This document shows positions 14,731 through 17,402 of a stretch of DNA of 17,402 bases, in pieces. Origin of the DNA: CAYRZF01 sp964428805 (GTDB taxonomy: Bacteria; Methylomirabilota; Methylomirabilia; Rokubacteriales; CSP1-6); the NCBI GenBank assembly GCA_964428805.1, contig CAYRZF010000046.1, forward strand, positions 1 through 17,402. The letters are read 5' to 3'. Position 1 is the first letter of the stretch; each line of letters opens with the position of its first letter. The notes under the pieces are model-generated. The model was not told the origin of the DNA and did no database searches. It worked only from the letters and a program-made list of their open reading frames with translations. Both the position numbers and the translations under genes were made by a program.

Positions 14731-14781
14731 GGCCCGGGCGCTCCACGGGCCCACAAGGCTGGGGCAGGGGGTGGCCCAGCC
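14731..14781. other. Two adjacent hairpins in the rpiB upstream region
   Basis: GGCCCG (14731-14736) pairs with CGGGCC (14746-14751), and GGCTGGG (14757-14763) with CCCAGCC (14775-14781). They sit in the 260-nt divergent space 14649-14908 between rpiB and the next plus-strand gene. No T-run follows. Beyond weak promoter-like boxes (TTGTCC at 14834 and TATGTG at 14856 with a 16-nt spacer) I see nothing else there. Confidence 0.3.
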
Positions 14782-14908
14782 AGTGTCGGCCGAATGACGA
14801 TCATATGCAATCTGTACGCTTTCCGCTACCATTTTGTCCAGAAAATCTGTGAACTTATGTGGGAGGGACGCCGGGTCGCCATAAACCGGCGAGGAACACG
14901 GGGGGATC

Positions 14909-15117
14909 ATGAAGCACAATGAGTGGGAACTGCTGGGGGTGCGTGGGTTAGCCGCAACGGACNNNNNNNNNNNNNNNNNNNNNNNNNNNNNNNNNNNNNN
15001 NNNNNNNNNNNNNNNNNNNNNNNNNNNNNNNNNNNNNNNNNNNNNNNNNNNNNNNNNNNNNNCAACCTGAGCCGCCTCCTGGAGCGCTCAATCCGATTCA
15101 CGCCGCCGCCCCGCTGA
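14909..15117 (+). CDS. Unknown gene interrupted by an assembly gap
   Basis: An ATG at 14909 with a GGGGGGA stretch just upstream opens a frame (MKHNEWELLGVRGLAATD) that enters the N gap after 18 codons. On the other side an open plus-strand frame ends NLSRLLERSIRFTPPPR and TGA. They may be the two ends of one gene, but the gap size is unknown and frame continuity cannot be tested. Too little is visible to name a family. It precedes the selenoprotein gene by 70 nt in the same direction. Confidence 0.35.
14963..15062. other. Assembly gap (100 N)
   Basis: Exactly 100 N of unknown true length. No shared sequence at the flanks was seen. It interrupts a plus-strand gene upstream of the selenoprotein gene. 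Confidence 0.99.
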
Positions 15118-15143
15118 CCCGCCCGCGGTCTCGACGCGGTCTC

Positions 15144-15173
15144 TTGAGGTTTTCTCCGGCTCGGACGTAGAAT
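15144..15173 (+). promoter_or_regulatory. Probable promoter of the selenoprotein operon
   Basis: -35 TTGAGG (15144-15149), 18-nt spacer, -10 TAGAAT (15168-15173). The ATG follows 14 nt after the -10 box, giving a very short leader of about 7 nt. GGAG right after the -10 box would lie at or before the transcript start. Confidence 0.5.
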
Positions 15174-15187
15174 GGAGTCTCTCTGTC

Positions 15188-15730
15188 ATGGCGCACCTCG
15201 ATCGCATTCGCGTGTTGAGCCCGGTAGGGGAGGTGAGGCGGCACGTCCGCGTGGCGCCGGCGCTGCCGTCAGACCTCAGGGGGAAGACAGTGGGTTTCCT
15301 TGACAATACGAAGCCCAACTTCGACAGGCTCGTGGCGGATATGGGCGCGCTCCTCCGGGAGCGCTTTGGTGTGAAGGCGATCGTGCACCGGAGGAAGGCC
15401 AACGCCTCCACCCCTGCCGCTCCGGAGATCCTGGAGGAGCTGGCGAAGGCGTGCGACCTTGTCTTCGCCGGCTCCGCGGATTGAGGCTCGTGCACGTCGT
15501 GGAGTCTCCACGACGCGGTGGAGCTGGCCAAAGGCGGGACCCCCGCCGGGCTGATCGCGACCGCCACGTTCCAGCCGCTGGCCGTGAGCGAGCTTCAGGC
15601 GCTGGGATTCGGCGGCTTGCCGCTGATCGTCATTGACCATCCGCTCGGGGGCGAAAGGCCCGAAGGGGTTCTCCGACGCGCCCACCAGGCGGTGGCGGAG
15701 CTGGCCGCTCTCCTCGGCCTGTCACGATGA
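15188..15730 (+). CDS. UGSC-family selenoprotein (in-frame UGA = Sec99)
   Basis: Read through the UGA at 15482-15484, this is a continuous 180-residue protein. The first 98 codons (MAHLDRIRVL..., with LRGKTVGFLDNTKPNFDRL) end in DLVFAGSAD; UGA is followed by GSCTSWSLHDAVELAKGG and the frame stays open to LAALLGLSR and TGA. The Sec-Gly-Ser-Cys core is the signature of the UGSC selenoprotein family described from environmental genomes; Cys homologues have CGSC. A Sec-x-x-Cys pair suggests a redox or thiol-active site, but no reaction is established to my knowledge. A SECIS-like hairpin starts 10 nt after the UGA. The stop overlaps the next ATG (ATGA). Ordinary gene callers would report a 98-residue protein and a separate small ORF. 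Selenocysteine use also requires selA/B/C/D elsewhere in the genome. Confidence 0.92.
15485..15515 (+). promoter_or_regulatory. Bacterial SECIS element
   Basis: Immediately after the UGA, CGTCGTGGA (15495-15503) and its exact reverse complement TCCACGACG (15507-15515) form a 9-bp stem with apical loop GUC. The loop begins 19 nt after the UGA and has G at its first position. Both agree with the bacterial SECIS consensus, in which SelB binds a loop G about 16-37 nt downstream of the Sec codon. The stem is inside the coding sequence, as usual in bacteria. Confidence 0.85.
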
Positions 15731-16788
15731 CGCTTCACTCTGAGGTCCTCGAGCTCCCCGACTCCCCCGAGGCGGTCTATCAGGCCTTCTGCGAGCGAAA
15801 ATGGTGCGATGGTCTTCCGATCATCCCCCCGACTCCGGAGCGTGTCGAGGCCATGCTCCGCTCCGTGGCCGGCGACCCGGCGGAATCCCTCGGACCACTC
15901 CCGCCCCTCTGGGGGGAGGCGACGCTGGAGAAGCTCGCGGTCAACTCCGTGATGGCGGGGTGCCGACCCGAGTACTTCCCGGTGGTCGTGTCGGCCGTGG
16001 AGGCGATGCTGGACCCGGCCTTCAACCTCTACGGGGTGCAGGCCACCACCCACCCGGTGGCGCCGCTTCTGCTCGTGCACGGCCCGTACGCGCGCTCAAT
16101 TGGGATGCAGAGCGGCGCCGGCTGCTTCGGGCCGGGCTTCCAGGCCAATGCGACCATCGGGCGGGCGATCCGGCTCATCCTGATGAATGTGGGGGGCGGC
16201 TGGCCCGGACGCCACGACATGGCGACCCAGGGGAGCCCGGCCAAGTTCTCCTACGCCATCGCCGAGAATGAGGACCGAAGCCCGTGGGCGCCCCTGCACG
16301 TCGAGTTGGGGTATCCGCCGGACCTGTCGGTTGTCACCGTGTTCGGCGGTGAGGCGCCGCATAACGTCAACGACCACGTCTCCACATCGGCGCCGGGCAT
16401 TCTGCACACGGTGTCGGACACCGCGGCGACGCTGGGCTCCAACGTCAAGTGGTACCTCTCCCAGAGCCAGCTCCTGCTGGTCCTGGGGCCCGAGCACGCG
16501 GCTACGATATCCTCAGACGGCTTTTCGAAGGATGACGTCAAGGCGTTCGTCTTCGAGCACGCGCGCCTGCCGCTCGGCACGCTCAAGCTCGGCGGCATGT
16601 GGGGCATCCAGGACTGGCCGGACTGGATGATGGCCGTCACGGATGACCGGGCGCTCCTGCCGATCGTCGCCTCACCGCAAGAAATCCTGGTGGTGGTTGC
16701 CGGGGGCGCGGGCAAGCACTCGGCCGTGGTTCCGAACTGCACGTTCAGCCGGGCGGTGCACCGCCCGCTCACCCGTCTCCGCGCCTAG
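15727..16788 (+). CDS. Conserved unknown protein coupled to the UGSC selenoprotein
   Basis: A 353-residue soluble protein without signal peptide. I recall similar sequences as uncharacterised proteins, but I cannot give a function. Conserved-looking blocks: KWCDGLPIIPPTPERVEAML at the N-terminus, NSVMAGCRPEYFPVVVSAVEAM, GVQATTHPVAPLLLVHGP, SGAGCFGPGFQANATIGRA and GGEAPHNVNDHVS, rich in Gly, His and Asn as in an active site. Cys residues at CRPEY and CFGPG could be redox partners. Its ATG overlaps the selenoprotein stop by 4 nt (ATGA), so equimolar synthesis and a shared pathway or complex are likely. The C-terminus ends NCTFSRAVHRPLTRLRA. It precedes an oxidoreductase gene in the same direction. 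Confidence 0.85.
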   Translation: MTLHSEVLELPDSPEAVYQAFCERKWCDGLPIIPPTPERVEAMLRSVAGDPAESLGPLPPLWGEATLEKLAVNSVMAGCRPEYFPVVVSAVEAMLDPAFNLYGVQATTHPVAPLLLVHGPYARSIGMQSGAGCFGPGFQANATIGRAIRLILMNVGGGWPGRHDMATQGSPAKFSYAIAENEDRSPWAPLHVELGYPPDLSVVTVFGGEAPHNVNDHVSTSAPGILHTVSDTAATLGSNVKWYLSQSQLLLVLGPEHAATISSDGFSKDDVKAFVFEHARLPLGTLKLGGMWGIQDWPDWMMAVTDDRALLPIVASPQEILVVVAGGAGKHSAVVPNCTFSRAVHRPLTRLRA

Positions 16789-16881
16789 GCGTGGTGCCCC
16801 CTCGAGGAGAAGAGGTGAGGGGCGTTGAGTCGGGGGAGAGGATGAAGGTGAGGGGGCGCACATGAACGGAGGACACAGAGA

Positions 16882-17402
16882 ATGAAACGGATCGGGTTCG
16901 TGGGGGTGGGGACCATGGGGATCCCCATGGTGTCCAATCTGCTCAAGGCTGGCTTCGCGGTACTGGCCTACGATGTCCGGCCCGAGGCGCTCGACGAGGC
17001 GCGCCGTCGCGGCGCGGCGGCTGCCGCGTCGTCGGCGGAGGCGGCGCGGGAGTCCGAGCTGGTGATCACGATGCTCCCGTCCTCTTCCGACGTGGAGGCA
17101 GCCTACCTGGGGGCGAACGGAGTACTGGCGGGCGCGCCCTCGGGCCGGCTCTGTGTGGATATGTCCACCATCGACCCGGGAATGTCGCGCCGGGTTGCCG
17201 AGCGGGCGAAATCCAAGGGAGTCAGGTTTCTGGATGCGCCGGTCTCCGGTGCGGTGCCGAGGGCGATCGAGGGGACGCTGACGATCATGGTCGGCGGGGA
17301 CCCCAAGGACCTGGAGGAGGCGCGGCCGGCGCTCGCGGCCATGGGCTCCAACATCATCCACGTCGGGCCGGTGGGAAGCGGGGAGGTGGCCAAGCTCTGC
17401 AA
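16882..17402 (+). CDS. 3-hydroxyisobutyrate dehydrogenase-family oxidoreductase, 3' end outside window
   Basis: The first 173 residues of an NAD(P)-dependent beta-hydroxyacid dehydrogenase (family of 3-hydroxyisobutyrate dehydrogenase and tartronate semialdehyde reductase; usual length about 290-300). It has the Rossmann motif GFVGVGTMGIPM with GxGxxG, the substrate-binding block DMSTIDPG, the DAPVSGA motif and the catalytic Lys171 in GSGEVAKLCN, where the window ends. GGAGG lies 9 nt before the ATG. It follows the unknown 353-codon gene by 93 nt of purine-rich sequence and may share its operon. The exact substrate cannot be told. Confidence 0.94.
   Translation, partial: MKRIGFVGVGTMGIPMVSNLLKAGFAVLAYDVRPEALDEARRRGAAAAASSAEAARESELVITMLPSSSDVEAAYLGANGVLAGAPSGRLCVDMSTIDPGMSRRVAERAKSKGVRFLDAPVSGAVPRAIEGTLTIMVGGDPKDLEEARPALAAMGSNIIHVGPVGSGEVAKLC

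Noticed and set aside
14046..14852. Plus-strand open frame opposite rpiB and its linker
   Set aside because: Antisense to the RpiB domain; the low-complexity linker produces long open frames on both strands.
15482..15484. The TGA as a genuine stop, a frameshift or a sequencing error
   Set aside because: The frame is unchanged on both sides, the residues GSC after it match the family core, and a SECIS-like hairpin follows at the right distance.
1..17402. tRNA, rRNA, CRISPR arrays, insertion sequences, prophage genes
   Set aside because: None seen on reading both strands; no spaced direct repeats, transposase motifs or tRNA-like cloverleaf sequences were recognised.

Overview
The DNA is GC-rich and bacterial, with genes packed tightly on both strands. 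Several predicted lipoproteins (MlaA, an M48 protease, a small lipoprotein) and a periplasmic lytic transglycosylase point to a diderm (Gram-negative) cell. Three blocks of exactly 100 N (11011-11110, 13708-13807, 14963-15062) are scaffold gaps, so this is a draft or metagenome-type assembly. My best guess is a Rokubacteria/Methylomirabilota-like or related uncultured lineage. That rests on gene content only and is an inference.

Layout. (1) 1-3896, plus strand: a proteostasis operon of a DnaJ/CbpA-like co-chaperone, an HspR-type MerR repressor and Lon protease, closed by a strong intrinsic terminator. (2) 3898-4623: a secreted SLT transglycosylase with its own promoter. (3) 4661-8100, minus strand: comM/yifB, an isochorismatase-fold hydrolase and a conserved unknown in one operon, and a separate pair made of an Arg-rich small protein and a four-helix membrane protein. 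(4) 8355-11007: mlaA (+), an M48-TPR lipoprotein protease (-) and a small conserved lipoprotein (+). (5) 11111-14648, minus strand: sugar-phosphate metabolism. RpiB is joined through a long Pro/Ala-rich linker to glucose-6-phosphate isomerase, followed by a probable 3' remnant of zwf and then 6-phosphogluconolactonase. (6) 14909-17402, plus strand: a gap-split unknown gene, then a UGSC-family selenoprotein gene, a translationally coupled unknown gene of 353 codons and a 3-hydroxyisobutyrate-dehydrogenase-type oxidoreductase cut by the window end.

Two things are easily missed. First, the gene at 15188-15730 contains an in-frame UGA directly before Gly-Ser-Cys, followed by a perfect 9-bp SECIS-like hairpin. 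It is best read as a 180-residue selenoprotein with Sec99, not as two truncated ORFs. Second, the middle N gap is flanked by the same 15 bases on both sides. Collapsing that overlap joins rpiB and pgi in one reading frame of about 859 residues, an unusual isomerase-isomerase fusion.

Other points: the J-domain protein has Ser-Pro-Asp where His-Pro-Asp is expected and only one zinc centre. Three genes (the SLT gene, comM and the M48 gene) have promoter -10 boxes only 7-10 nt before the start codon, which predicts leaderless mRNAs. No tRNA, rRNA, CRISPR array or insertion sequence was seen.
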